The notes: generated by a model from the letters alone, not told the origin. A DNA stretch of 64,000 bases from an uncultured Propionibacterium sp. (GCA_938036835.1 CALHWB010000037.1:32928-96927), one strand, 5' to 3'. Shown: positions 51,757 to 61,348, counted from the first letter of the stretch. Numbers and translations are program-made.

Positions 51757-53217
51757 ATGGCCAAGACGACCCGCCACTACCGTTTCGAGCTGCCCTACCG
51801 GATCGCTGCGCCGGTGTTGGCCGATGCCGGTACCGGTATCGACCGGGTGCTGTTGCGTGGCCGGCGTGATCGGCGGACCGGCACCGTGACCCTGCTCGAC
51901 ACCACCGATGAGCGGCTCAGCTGGGCGGGTATCCTGTTGGCCCATCAGGTTGTCGGCGACTGCGGTCGATGGCTGCTGCGGGCGCCCGAGTGGCAGCCCT
52001 GGCTGCCCGCCGAACGAGAGGAACCGCTGGATGGGGGCGACGAGTTGCCCGAGCGATTGGCCGTGCTGCTGAAGCCGTTTCGACGGCGGGCCCCGCTGGG
52101 GCCGGTGGCCGAGGTCGGTACGGAACGGGCCGGCTATGCCCTGTTGGATGAAACCGGGGTAGAGCTTGGGCTGCTGCTGGATGACCGGGTCACCGTGCGC
52201 CGGGGCGGGCTGGCGGTGGGCCGGTTCCGGGAGGTGAGTTTCGAACCGGGCGCGGCGATGCCGGCTGCGGCCCGTAGCGCGGTGGTGGACCGGTTGCATC
52301 AGGTGGGCGCGGTTCGGGTCGACCGGTTCCGTGAGCCCATGGACCGGCTGGTGGAGTTGCTGCATCCGGTGCCGGCGCCCGCCGAGCTGGCCGATCCCGG
52401 GCAGGTCGGTCTGGAGGAGTTCCTGGAATGGCTGTTTGCCTCCCGGCTGTTTGCCTTGCTGCGGGCCGAGCTTCAGGTGCGGTGCGGCCAGGTGCCCGAT
52501 ACCGGGCTTCTGCAAACCGAATTGGGCGAGCTTGCCGAACTGCTGCGCGGGTTGACCAGCCAACTGGATGAGGTGTGGGCCAACGAACTGGCCTGGCATC
52601 TGGACAGGCTCGGTGCGCTGAGCGTCCGAACCGGGGTGGACGAGTTGGGGGAGCACTATCAGGATGTGCTGGACGCCTTGGCCGCTGCGGCCCGGGCCCC
52701 TCGCCTGCGGGCCGGCGGGCCGGCCGGCGAAACCGGTGGGCGGCGCACCGCCCGTGAGGTGCTGGCAGCCGACACCGCCAGGCTGGTCGGTTGGCTGGTT
52801 GGCCGGTTGGATGGTTTGGTTCCCGAGCGGGGCGACGCCGATTGGGCCGAGGCTCGCGATCTGGCCGCACGCCTGCTTCGCCAGCTGAGCGCCAGCGAGC
52901 CGGTGGCCGGCAAGGTGCGGCGTAGGCAACGCCGGATGCTGCACCTGTTGACCCGGCTGGACGCCGCGGACAATCCCGGACGCGAACCCTCCCCGGACGA
53001 TCTGGCCAGGCTGGGGGCCCAGCGGGCCTACGAGGAGGGCCGGCGCTATCAGGCCGGGTTGGATGAGGTGCTCGGGCTGCGTCGTGAATTGCTGGCCGGC
53101 TGGCCCCAGGTGCGGGCCGCGCTGCTGGCCGACTGGCCGGGCGCGTCCCCCACGGGCTCCCGGGCCGTGCCCAGCCGGGAAGCCGGGCCGGTGCCGACCG
53201 GGGACGGTGAGCGGTGA
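51757..53217 (+). CDS. Putative CYTH/CHAD-like protein
   Basis: A 486-residue cytoplasmic protein with strong ribosome site GGGAGGAACG before ATG 51757. The first ~190 residues are a beta-rich region (HYRFELPYRI; TVTLLDTTDERLSWAGILL; ETGVELGLLLDDRVTVRRGG) with the alternation and DTxDxxL pattern of a CYTH phosphate-binding tunnel, and the rest is helical with many Arg, as in CHAD domains, but the CHAD histidines are not obvious. CYTH/CHAD proteins bind or process polyphosphate-type molecules. It is encoded between topA and tmk, with the tmk start overlapping its stop. Assignment is tentative. Confidence 0.55.
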   Translation: MAKTTRHYRFELPYRIAAPVLADAGTGIDRVLLRGRRDRRTGTVTLLDTTDERLSWAGILLAHQVVGDCGRWLLRAPEWQPWLPAEREEPLDGGDELPERLAVLLKPFRRRAPLGPVAEVGTERAGYALLDETGVELGLLLDDRVTVRRGGLAVGRFREVSFEPGAAMPAAARSAVVDRLHQVGAVRVDRFREPMDRLVELLHPVPAPAELADPGQVGLEEFLEWLFASRLFALLRAELQVRCGQVPDTGLLQTELGELAELLRGLTSQLDEVWANELAWHLDRLGALSVRTGVDELGEHYQDVLDALAAAARAPRLRAGGPAGETGGRRTAREVLAADTARLVGWLVGRLDGLVPERGDADWAEARDLAARLLRQLSASEPVAGKVRRRQRRMLHLLTRLDAADNPGREPSPDDLARLGAQRAYEEGRRYQAGLDEVLGLRRELLAGWPQVRAALLADWPGASPTGSRAVPSREAGPVPTGDGER

Positions 53218-53885
53218 GCAGGGGACTGTTTGTGGTGTTCGAGGGCGGCGACCGGGTCGGCAAATCCACCCAGGCGCGGGCCCTGGCTGCCGGTCTCGCG
53301 GCGTCCGGTATCGCCCACATCCTCACCCATGAGCCGGGTGGCAGCCCGGTGGGCCAGACCATTAGGCAGTTGCTGCTCGACCCGGCCAGCCGGTTGAGCG
53401 ACCGGGCCGAAGCCCTGCTCTACCTTGCCGACAAGGCCCAGCATGTCAGCCAGGTGGTGCTGCCCGCGTTGGCCGCCGGGCGGGTGGTGGTCTGTGACCG
53501 CTATGTGGACTCCCTGCTGGCCTATCAGGGGGCCGGGCGGGCCCTGGCCGTCGATGAGCTGGCTCGGCTGGCCGACTGGGCCACGCATGGCCTGCGACCC
53601 GATCTGACGGTGCTGTTGGACGCCGACCCGCGGCGTGCGGTGGCCCGGGTGTGGGGTAAGGATCGCCTGGAAGCGGCCGGGGAGGATTTCCACCTGAGGG
53701 TTAGGCAGGGTTTCCTGGCGCTGGCCCAGGCCGATCCGGAACGCTACCTCGTTTTGCCCGGGTTGATTTCGGTGCGGGAGATCGCGGGCCGCGTCCGTGC
53801 CGCGGTGGGGGAACTGCTGGGCCGCGAGCTGGCCGAACCCAGACTCGCCGATTCCGGTGGGCGGCTGCGGGCTGGCCGGCGATGA
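53214..53885 (+). CDS. tmk: Thymidylate kinase
   Basis: A 223-residue dTMP kinase making dTDP. P-loop FVVFEGGDRVGKSTQARAL (the usual GxGKST has Arg-Val in the middle), HEPGGSPVGQTIRQLLL, the DR[YF] motif VVCDRYVDSLLAYQGAGR and a short lid. GTG 53214 overlaps the upstream stop, and the stop overlaps holB, giving a coupled tmk-holB pair as in many actinobacteria. Confidence 0.94.
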   Translation: MSRGLFVVFEGGDRVGKSTQARALAAGLAASGIAHILTHEPGGSPVGQTIRQLLLDPASRLSDRAEALLYLADKAQHVSQVVLPALAAGRVVVCDRYVDSLLAYQGAGRALAVDELARLADWATHGLRPDLTVLLDADPRRAVARVWGKDRLEAAGEDFHLRVRQGFLALAQADPERYLVLPGLISVREIAGRVRAAVGELLGRELAEPRLADSGGRLRAGRR

Positions 53886-55093
53886 CCGAGCTGACCGGGG
53901 TGTGGGCCGAGTTGGTCGGCCAGCAGCGAGCGGTTGCGGTTTTGCAGGCGGCGGCCCGGTCGGCCGCCGGGGACGATCCCCGGTACGCCAGCCGGCATGC
54001 CATGACGCATGCCTGGTTGATTACCGGTCCTCCGGGGTCGGGGCGCAGCAATGCCGCTCGGGCGTTCGCCGCCGCCCTGCAATGCCGGCGGGCCGGCTGT
54101 GGGGAGTGCCAGGCCTGCCGTACCGTGCTGGCCGGGTCGCATCCCGATGTCACCTGGGTGCGCACCGATAGGCTGTCTATCGGGGTCGAGGAGGTGCGCG
54201 ACCTGGTTTTGCGGGCGGCGATGAGCCCCACGACCGGCCGCTATCAGGTGATCGTGGTGGAGGACGCCGACCGGATCACCGACCGGGGGGCCGACGCCTT
54301 GTTGAAGTCTTTGGAGGAGCCACCGCCGAGAACCGTCTGGCTGTTGTGCGCGCCTACCGCCGATGACGTCATAGTGACGATCCGCTCCCGCACCCGGCAG
54401 GTCCGGCTGCGGACGCCCCGCGATCTCGATGTCGCCCGGTTGCTGGCTGACCGCGATCGCATCGATCCCGGGCTTGCCGCCCAGGCGGCCCGCGCCGCCC
54501 AGGGCCATATCGGGCGTGCCCGCGCGCTGGCCCGCAGCGCGGCTGCGCGCGATGCCCGCCATCGGGTGCTTCAGGTGCCGGGCAGCCTGACCAGCGTGGC
54601 CGCCTGCTTGCAGGCCGCGCAGTTGCTGGTGGACGCCGCCCGCGAGGAGGCGGAGCGGCGCACGGAGCGGTTGGACGCCGCCGAGCTGGCCGAACTCAGA
54701 CAGGCTCTCGGGTTCGGTACGAAAGGGGTCCGGCCCCGGCAGGCGCAGGGTGCGCTGAAGGCCCTGGAGGATCGGCAGAAGCTGCGTCACAAGCGACTGG
54801 AACGTGATGGGTTGGATCTCGTGCTGACCGAGCTGACCACCTGGTACCGCGATGTGCTGGCGGTGCAGTTGGGGGCGGTGGATGCCGCCGGCCCGGCCCA
54901 GGCGACCGGCTCGGTGGGTTTGATCAACGCCGCTGCCGGGGATCGGATCGCCCGGGCGGCCGCCAGCTGCTCACCCGAGCGGACCATCCGGCGGGTGGAC
55001 GCGATCCTGGCTGCCCGGGAGGCCTTGGAGCATTCGGTCGCCCCGCTGCTGGCCATGGAGGCGCTGCTGCTGGAACTGGCCGAGCGGAACTGA
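53882..55093 (+). CDS. holB: DNA polymerase III delta-prime subunit
   Basis: A 403-residue AAA+ clamp-loader subunit. The P-loop is degenerate (LITGPPGSGRSNAARAF), as expected for the non-hydrolysing delta-prime subunit; the zinc module CRRAGCGECQACRTVLAG follows, then VVEDADRITDRGADALLKSL and EEPPPRTVWLL. ATG 53882 overlaps the tmk stop. C-terminal domain (about 230-403) is helical. Confidence 0.94.
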   Translation: MTELTGVWAELVGQQRAVAVLQAAARSAAGDDPRYASRHAMTHAWLITGPPGSGRSNAARAFAAALQCRRAGCGECQACRTVLAGSHPDVTWVRTDRLSIGVEEVRDLVLRAAMSPTTGRYQVIVVEDADRITDRGADALLKSLEEPPPRTVWLLCAPTADDVIVTIRSRTRQVRLRTPRDLDVARLLADRDRIDPGLAAQAARAAQGHIGRARALARSAAARDARHRVLQVPGSLTSVAACLQAAQLLVDAAREEAERRTERLDAAELAELRQALGFGTKGVRPRQAQGALKALEDRQKLRHKRLERDGLDLVLTELTTWYRDVLAVQLGAVDAAGPAQATGSVGLINAAAGDRIARAAASCSPERTIRRVDAILAAREALEHSVAPLLAMEALLLELAERN

Positions 55094-55175
55094 ACCGGCC
55101 GCCTGGGCGTCCGCAGATCACGAGCCGGTCACAAGAGCGTGTCACTGCGCCTTATCTGGGCGGGTTTGTTCGAGG

Positions 55176-56135
55176 ATGGGCATTGACGTATCGGTTTTGG
55201 ACACCAGTGAGGCCATTGTGAGCAGCACCATTGGGCAATCGGGATCGGACCTCACCGACCTGGCGGATGAGGACTTCTGGGCCAATGTGAGCCCGCGCCG
55301 TAGCCAGTCGCCCACCTTCGCTGGTGCCAGCCCTGCCGTGCCCCGCGATCCCCGGGTGCTGGAGGCGGAGGCCGCCGATCTTGCCGCCCGCCGGGCCGCC
55401 GAGGAGGCGGATGCCGCCCAGTTGGCGGCCCAGGCCGCAGTGGCTAGGGCCACCGAGGCTAGGGCCGCCGCGGACCGGAGCCGTGCCGATCTGGCTGCCG
55501 CGCACGATGCGGCCAGGGCGAAGGCCGAGGCGGCCGCCGAGCAGATCAAGCAGGAGCAGCAGCAGGCCGCCGATGCGGCCGCCGCCGCGCGGGCCGAGAA
55601 ACGCGCTCGCCGGGACGAGAGGCTTGGGGCTAGGACGACGGTTCCCGAGGTCGAGCCGAGGGTCGTGACCGTCACCAAACGCAGCACCGATGCTTTCCCG
55701 GGGGCCTTGGGCCTGTTCTTGTTGCGCCTGGTGCTGGCCGGCTGGGCCGGCATCGTCGGCTGGCAGTCCTTGACCGATCGCGCTGCGGTCGTCGACGCCT
55801 TGGTGAAGGTCGGTCTGCCGCAACCCGCCGCCGGGCCGATGTCCTGGCTGGTGGGGGTGGGGTTGATCGGGTTCGCCTGCCTGTTGCTGTTCGGGGTGGG
55901 CACCAGGGTTTTCGCGGCTGTGCTGTTTGCCGGGACGATCGGGTTCCTGGCTTTCTTCCGGTTTGGCCCCTTCAGTCCCTTCCTGGAAGGCCATTTCGGC
56001 TTCTACGGTGATCGCGATGTGCTGGTTGCGGTGACCTCGCTGCTGCTGGTTCTGGTCGGTGGTGGCGGCTGGTCGCTGGATGCCGGAGTCCGGCGGCGCA
56101 GGGCGGCGAGCCGGGAGGCCGCTACAGTCGAGTGA
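55176..56135 (+). CDS. DoxX-family membrane protein with coiled-coil N-terminus
   Basis: A 319-residue protein in two parts. Residues 1-165 are soluble: an acidic start, then a long Ala/Arg/Glu/Gln-rich heptad region (about 60-150) that should form a coiled coil, e.g. KAEAAAEQIKQEQQQAADAA. Residues 178-310 form a four-helix DoxX domain (GALGLFLLRLVLAGWAGIVG to LLLVLVGGGGWSLDAGVRRR). DoxX proteins are linked to redox or thiol stress. The large coiled coil before a DoxX domain is unusual and suggests a partner or oligomerisation. Follows holB by 82 bp. Confidence 0.83.
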   Translation: MGIDVSVLDTSEAIVSSTIGQSGSDLTDLADEDFWANVSPRRSQSPTFAGASPAVPRDPRVLEAEAADLAARRAAEEADAAQLAAQAAVARATEARAAADRSRADLAAAHDAARAKAEAAAEQIKQEQQQAADAAAAARAEKRARRDERLGARTTVPEVEPRVVTVTKRSTDAFPGALGLFLLRLVLAGWAGIVGWQSLTDRAAVVDALVKVGLPQPAAGPMSWLVGVGLIGFACLLLFGVGTRVFAAVLFAGTIGFLAFFRFGPFSPFLEGHFGFYGDRDVLVAVTSLLLVLVGGGGWSLDAGVRRRRAASREAATVE

Positions 56136-56186
56136 GCAGTGGTCGGGGCGGGGTCCGTCACCGGCTGAGGTAGTGAAAGGTGATCG

Positions 56187-57848
56187 ATGCCCCGAGTCCG
56201 AGTCCTGTCCGTGATCGCCTTGGCCGGCCTGCTGTGCAGTGCCTGTCTGCCGCGTCAGCCTTCCGGCGGCGGTAGCGGGCCGGAATCCTCGGCCGGCGGT
56301 TCTTCGCCGGCGCGGCCGCGCTCCTCGGCCAGCAGTTCGCCGGTCCCGCCCGGCACGCACACCATGCCGTGGCCGGATGAGGTCTATGTGGGCGCCGAAT
56401 CGCCTGATCGCCCGGGCGTCGAGGTGCCCGGTGCGACGCCTCCCGGGTTCGTCGAGGCGCCACCCGGCAGCGGCGTCGATCGCTACCTGGGGCAGCAGTT
56501 GAACTGGCAGCCCTGCCCGGACAAACCCAGCCACCGGTGCACCAAGTTCGCGGCGCCGCTGGATTGGGAGAATCCCGACGGGCAGGCGATCACCATCGCC
56601 ATGCGGCTGGTGCCGGCCGCTCAGGAGTCCACCGGATACCTGTTCGTGAATCCGGGGGGGCCGGGCGGCTCGGCCCAGGATTATGCGGCCGGTTTCGATG
56701 CGACGGGTCTGGAGCACTATTCGATCGTCGGGCTGGATTCCCGGGGCTCGGGCGAATCCACCCCGGTGGTTTGCGGCTCCGGGCCGGAGACCGATGAGTT
56801 CTACAACGCCGATTCGACCCCGGACGACCAGGCCGAACGCGATGCTCTGGTGGCTGCCCAGCAGCGGTTCAACCAGCAGTGCCGGGACCATTCGGGTGCC
56901 TTGCTGGATCACATCAGCACCATCGAGACGGTCTATGACTATGACCTGGCCAGGCAGCTGCTGGGGCAGCAGAAGCTGGATTTCTATGGCGTGAGCTATG
57001 GCACCTTCCTGGGGGCCGTCTATGCCGAGTTGTATCCGCAGAACGCCGGCCGGCTGGTGTTGGATTCCGCGGTCAATCTGATCCCGGATTCCGAGGTGAT
57101 CCAGGCCCAGGGTTTCGATCTGAGCATGCGTAACTTCGCGAAATGGTGCGCTGCCGAACGGGACTGCGGCCTCGGCGATAGCGAGGATGCGGTGGTCGAT
57201 CGGGTGGTCGGTTTCCTGAATGGTCTGGACGCCCATCCGCTGCCCGGCGACCAGACCCGGCAGCTCACCCAGTCGTTGGCGGTTACCGGGCTGATCCTGT
57301 TCTTCTATTTCGGTTCCGATGAGTACCCCACGCTCAGCAAGGTGCTGGCGGATACGATGGCCTCCGGCGACGGGGGCTACCTGTTGCGGGCGGCCGATTC
57401 GATGAATGAACGCCTTCCCGATGGCACCTACGGCGGTCTCACCTACGCCTTCCCGGCGATTCGCTGCGCGGATTCGGCCGATCACGGGGTGGCTGCTGCA
57501 TTCGACGATTGGCTGGGGGAGAATTCGGCGAGGGCGCCGATCTTCGGGCCGCTGTTCGGCCCGGATCTGGTCTGCCCCTTGTGGACCGCTCGGCCGGCTC
57601 CCCAGATCGATTTCAGCGGTACCGGGGCACCGCCGATCCTCATCGTCCAGAACACCGGGGATTCGGCCACGCCCTATCAGAATGCCCAGATCATGGCCGA
57701 GGAACTGGAATCCGCGGTGCTGGTTTCGCGGGATGCGCCGGGCCATGGTGCCTATACCGCCGGCAGCGCCTGCATGGACACCATCGTGCGGGACTATCTG
57801 AACGACGGCACGGTGCCGAAGGAGGGCATCACCTGCACCGACGGCTGA
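56187..57848 (+). CDS. Secreted tripeptidyl-aminopeptidase-type hydrolase
   Basis: A 553-residue exported alpha/beta hydrolase. Signal peptide with a lipobox-like end (ALAGLLCSAC), a Ser/Gly/Pro-rich spacer, then the catalytic domain: oxyanion segment YLFVNPGGPGGSAQDYAAGF, nucleophile elbow DFYGVSYGTFLGAVYAELYP and a C-terminal TAP-like domain with IVQNTGDSATPYQNAQIM (Asp) and RDAPGHGAYTAGSACMDTIV (His). Relatives (SlpD/SlpE, Caeo-type peptidases) release tripeptides outside the cell. Spans the region upstream of tRNA-Thr. Confidence 0.92.
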   Translation: MPRVRVLSVIALAGLLCSACLPRQPSGGGSGPESSAGGSSPARPRSSASSSPVPPGTHTMPWPDEVYVGAESPDRPGVEVPGATPPGFVEAPPGSGVDRYLGQQLNWQPCPDKPSHRCTKFAAPLDWENPDGQAITIAMRLVPAAQESTGYLFVNPGGPGGSAQDYAAGFDATGLEHYSIVGLDSRGSGESTPVVCGSGPETDEFYNADSTPDDQAERDALVAAQQRFNQQCRDHSGALLDHISTIETVYDYDLARQLLGQQKLDFYGVSYGTFLGAVYAELYPQNAGRLVLDSAVNLIPDSEVIQAQGFDLSMRNFAKWCAAERDCGLGDSEDAVVDRVVGFLNGLDAHPLPGDQTRQLTQSLAVTGLILFFYFGSDEYPTLSKVLADTMASGDGGYLLRAADSMNERLPDGTYGGLTYAFPAIRCADSADHGVAAAFDDWLGENSARAPIFGPLFGPDLVCPLWTARPAPQIDFSGTGAPPILIVQNTGDSATPYQNAQIMAEELESAVLVSRDAPGHGAYTAGSACMDTIVRDYLNDGTVPKEGITCTDG

Positions 57849-57922
57849 GCCGTGGGGCCGGTGGGTTTCGTTGCCGTGGGCGGTGCCGGTATAGTGCTCC
57901 TGGCTGATCCGCCGGTCGGCGC

Positions 57923-57995
57923 GCCACCTTAGCTCAGTCGGTAGAGCGACGCTCTCGTAAAGCGTAGGTCTGGGGTTCGATTCCCCAAGGTGGCT
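57923..57995 (+). tRNA. tRNA-Thr (anticodon CGT)
   Basis: A complete 73-nt cloverleaf: acceptor GCCACCT pairs with AGGTGGC, D arm GCTC/GAGC, anticodon loop CTCGTAA in a five-base stem (ACGCT/AGCGT) giving anticodon CGT, T arm TGGGG/CCCCA with TTCGATT. CCA is not encoded. A frameshifted and compositionally different MFS gene follows 75 bp downstream. Confidence 0.97.
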
Positions 57996-58070
57996 CGGGT
58001 GGCACGGCATGCACGGCTATCTGCCGCCGGGCAGCCCCTACGCTGCCACCTCCAGCGTACGCTGGGCATC

Positions 58071-59361
58071 ATGCGCTCGCTAGCGGGTTCGTCCCGGAAG
58101 CCGCGTCGCTTCGTCTTCTGGGGCGGCCAATCCCTCTCGATCGTGTGCGACCAGGGATGGGGCTTTCTCTGGGCCCTCATAATTGTGGAGATTCTGCAGG
58201 CCAGCGAGGGCGTGTTCGGTTTGGCCAATGCGCTGGCGTACGCCGCGCTCGCAGTGGTTCCGCTCTTCCTGACCCCCCCTGTTTCGCGGCCACAGCCTGT
58301 TTAAGACCATGTCGTTGTTGGATCTGCTACGTTCTATGCTCACGCTCGGCATCGCTGCGGGTGTGCTCCTTCGGCGGATCGATTTGGTCTGGGCGATCGC
58401 GGCGGTGGTCATGATGAGTTCGTTTGCGGGATTATTCCAGAGTGCGTTCTACGCAGTTCTCCCCGATATCGCCGGCGACCAGGATGAACTGACGCGCGAT
58501 AATGCCCGTCTGTCCATACTGATATCGACCGGTGGCGCCGCGATGCCGGTGATTGCGGCAGCCATGTCGAGCGTTGCGTCCCCAAGTTCGGTCCTGGCGC
58601 TGATCTCAGTCGCCTACTTCGTGTCTTTCGCCACCCTGCAGGTGGTCGCCGCATCCCCCGCCGGCGAGGAGGGGGATAGCTCCCCCCGCGTGGATCGCTA
58701 TCTGTCGCAGCTCGCCCGGGGAATCCGGGTGGTGTTCCGTGACCGGCTGGTCGCCACCGCGACGGCTCTCTCCGTAACGTTCAACCTCGTCGCAGAAATG
58801 GCCTCCACCATTGCACCGTTGCTCATCTTGAAGCGCTGGAGCCTTTCCCCACAACTGTTTGGGTTCTTCTCGTCCGCGGCCGCCGTCGGCGGGATCCTGG
58901 GAGGATTCGTGGCCGGCACGCTCGTGAAGCGATTGGGGATCGTCCGCAGCCTCTACGCATCGACCGCCGTAGCCGCCGCCGTGTTCGCGGTCATGGGGCT
59001 GGCGGCCGCCGGTGGGCCTTCTTGCTTCGTCCCCCTCACCATCTTGGAAGGACTCGTCGCCGTCGCGACTGTGGTCTTTAACGTCGCCAATGGCACGCTT
59101 CGACAGCTGGTCGTCCCTCGCGACCTATTGGCGCAGACCTTCGCCACCGTGCGGCTGGTAGCCGCACTCGGCTCTGCTGCAGGAGCGGCGCTGGGCGGGG
59201 CCGTCGCGGCGGCTGGCGGCGGTTGGATCGGCTTGCTGGCCGGAGCCGCCATCGCGGCGCTGGCGGCTGTGCTCGCATCGCAAATCGTGCGCAGCGACAG
59301 CCGGGTACGGAACGGGACGCTGCTTCCGGCCGGTGAGACTCCGCGGCTCGGCGGCGACTAG
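58071..59361 (+). pseudogene. MFS transporter with single-base frameshift in a C7 tract
   Basis: ATG 58071 opens an MFS protein (FVFWGGQSLSIVCDQGWGFL) that runs into a stop at 58304. The same protein continues in another frame as LFRGHSLFKTMSLLDLLRSM and keeps all later helices to 59361 (MSSFAGLFQSAFYAVLPDIA; FFSSAAAVGGILGGFVAGTL). The break is at seven Cs (58273-58279): with six Cs the frame is continuous through LTPLFRGHS. The full protein would be about 430 residues and a drug- or siderophore-type exporter. This may be a real inactivation, a phase-variable tract or a sequencing error. Codon use is less GC-skewed than the neighbours, which suggests transfer next to tRNA-Thr. Confidence 0.85.
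58273..58279 (+). repeat. Poly-C tract at the MFS frameshift
   Basis: Seven consecutive Cs at the exact point where the two reading frames of the MFS gene must be joined; removal of one C restores a single open frame. Confidence 0.85.
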
Positions 59362-59561
59362 GGTGTTATCCGCGCACGCCACCGGGCCGGCGAGGCTAAC
59401 GGAAGACCCCGCATACGCCGCCGCCGGCCGGTCCGCCCCAATGGCGGGGTGGGTGTGCCTGACCGGTTTCGGTGGTCTCGGGATGGAGCGGTGGAACATG
59501 ACCGGGCCGGCACTCGCCCCCGGCGTAGGGCATGCCGGGCAGGCTCGGTAGATTGACTGGC

Positions 59562-60920
59562 GTGTTGGACTGTGTGGTGATCGGGGCCGGTCTCGCGGGT
59601 CTGACTGCAGCGACGGAGCTGGTGGATCGCGGCTTGGATGTCACGGTGCTGGAGGCTCGTCAACGGGTCGGGGGCCGCGTGGAAACCGTGCAGCATGATG
59701 GCCAGGTGGTTGACCTTGGGGGCCAATGGGTCAGCCCGGGGCACCATCTGATGCTCGACCTCGTCCAGGCCGCCGCTCTCGAACTGATCAGCCCGCAGGA
59801 GGGCGATCTGCTCATCCGCTCCCAGGGCGAGGTCTACCGCAGCCAGGCGGTACCCGAGCGCAACCACTCGCTGACACCCTTCGAGATGGCCGATCTGGGG
59901 CAGGGGATCCTGCGTTTCCGCCGGCTGGCGGTGCGCATGGTCAGCGATCTCGCCTGGGCCGCGGCCAACTCGGCCTGGCTCGCCCAGCCCCTGGCGCGCT
60001 GGGTGCGGGCGAATCTGCGCACCCCGGCCGCCCAGGCGGATTTCACCGGCGTGCTGGCGGCCGCGAACGGCCATGGCGTCGATCAGATCGAATTGTCCGG
60101 TGCGCTGGATCTGACCAACCGTGGTGTCGATCTGGAGTCGCTGTTCACCGTCAGCGGCGGTCTCAAGCACCGCCGGGTGCTTGGCGGGATGGCGCAGTTG
60201 GTCGAGTACCTGGCCGATGGCCTGGGGGAACACATCCAACTCGGCCAGGTGGTGACCGGAATCGAGCGCGGCGGCGCCCAGGTGGCGGTGCACACCGCAT
60301 CCGGCGATCGGGTCTGCGCCCGCCGGGCGCTGGTCACGCTGCCGCCCTGGCTAGCGGATCCGCTCGGCTACGATCCGCCGCTGCCGCAGTGGCGTGCCGA
60401 GGTCACCCACCGCACCTCGCCGGGCAATGTCATCAAGGCCGCGGCCATCTATGCCAAGCCGTGGTGGCGGGCGCTGGGCCTGAGCGGCCAGATGAGTGCG
60501 GACGAAGGTCCCGTCCGGGTTACCTTCGACATCAGCGATCCGGGTGGCCGGGGCGTATTGATGGGTTTCTTCGAGGGCGCCGAGGCGGTGGCCTTGGCCG
60601 GGCAGGCTACCGAGGAACGCGAGCGCGTCTTCGTCGCCGCCCTGGCGGAGATCTTCGGCGCCGAGACGACCGCACCGCACGGCTATATCGATCGGGACTG
60701 GGCGCTGGAGAGGTTCACCGGCGGCAGCCACGGCGCGCATTTCTCGCCCGGGGTGTGGACGGTCAACGGTCAGCTCTTGGCCGAGCCCGTGGGCCTGGTG
60801 CATTTCGCCGGTTCCGAATACGCGGCCAAATCGAATGGCTACCTGGAGGGTGCCGTCCGGTCGGGGCTGGACGAGGCCCGGGTCATCGCCCGCGCCCTCG
60901 ATCAGGAACTCGTGCGATAG
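59562..60920 (+). CDS. Flavin monoamine oxidase
   Basis: A 452-residue FAD amine oxidase. GTG 59562 places VVIGAGLAGLTAATELVDRG at the N-terminus as expected; ATG 59532 is possible. Further motifs: VLEARQRVGGRVETV, DLGGQWVSPGHH and the C-terminal flavin-covering segment FAGSEYAAKSNGYLEGAVRS, which lacks the Cys used by mammalian MAO for covalent flavin attachment. It should oxidise a primary amine to aldehyde, ammonia and H2O2. Substrate unknown; it is far from the eut operon. Stands alone. Confidence 0.9.
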   Translation: MLDCVVIGAGLAGLTAATELVDRGLDVTVLEARQRVGGRVETVQHDGQVVDLGGQWVSPGHHLMLDLVQAAALELISPQEGDLLIRSQGEVYRSQAVPERNHSLTPFEMADLGQGILRFRRLAVRMVSDLAWAAANSAWLAQPLARWVRANLRTPAAQADFTGVLAAANGHGVDQIELSGALDLTNRGVDLESLFTVSGGLKHRRVLGGMAQLVEYLADGLGEHIQLGQVVTGIERGGAQVAVHTASGDRVCARRALVTLPPWLADPLGYDPPLPQWRAEVTHRTSPGNVIKAAAIYAKPWWRALGLSGQMSADEGPVRVTFDISDPGGRGVLMGFFEGAEAVALAGQATEERERVFVAALAEIFGAETTAPHGYIDRDWALERFTGGSHGAHFSPGVWTVNGQLLAEPVGLVHFAGSEYAAKSNGYLEGAVRSGLDEARVIARALDQELVR

Positions 60921-61126
60921 CGGCCACCCCTGGTGCGCGATGGCGCGCCGGCGGTGGTCTTGGGGCCGGCGCTCCCGCTGGCCCGGGGAGCAACGGGTCG
61001 GGGCGGACTCCCGGTGGGCGCGGGTCCCGCCTCGGGCGGCCGGCACCTTACCGGTGGGCCCGCTGCGGGTGTCGCCCGGATCCGCACCGGAGTCCTGCCG
61101 GGGATGCCCCGGCAGGTGTTGTTCTC
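60921..61126. other. Intergenic region
   Basis: No supported gene; GC-rich spacer between the amine oxidase and the decayed ABC/TetR locus. Confidence 0.5.
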
Positions 61127-61348
61127 CTATCCGATCTCGCCATCGATGATGCGTTGCAGCAGGGGCGCCCAGCGCTGTACCACGATGGCCGAGCGCAGGA
61201 TCGCCAGCCGGGTGCCGGGGTTGCCGGGCCGCCGGCCGCGCCGAGGGTGGGCGCCGGGCCGCTGCGGGTTCCGCTCGGCGGCCGGGGCCCGTTCGACCGT
61301 CCCGGTCCGGTCGCCTGCGGTCTCGTCCGGGGCCGCGGGTGCGCTCAT
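61127..61348 (-). pseudogene. TetR-type regulator remnant with internal deletion
   Basis: A 73-codon frame from ATG 61348, overlapping the permease stop by ATGA. It starts like a TetR regulator (GRRPGNPGTRLAILRSA, the first helix of the HTH) and then continues directly as QRWAPLLQRIIDGEIG, which looks like the last helix of such a protein. The ~130 residues between are missing, including the recognition helix, so it cannot bind DNA as a normal TetR. Fits the usual ATPase-permease-TetR order of drug exporter loci. Confidence 0.65.

Noticed and set aside
55152..58010. A 952-codon open frame on the reverse strand under the DoxX and peptidase genes
   Set aside because: The opposite strand carries two clear protein families with ribosome sites; the long reverse frame is low-complexity Gly/Arg/Pro sequence typical of a shadow in high-GC DNA.
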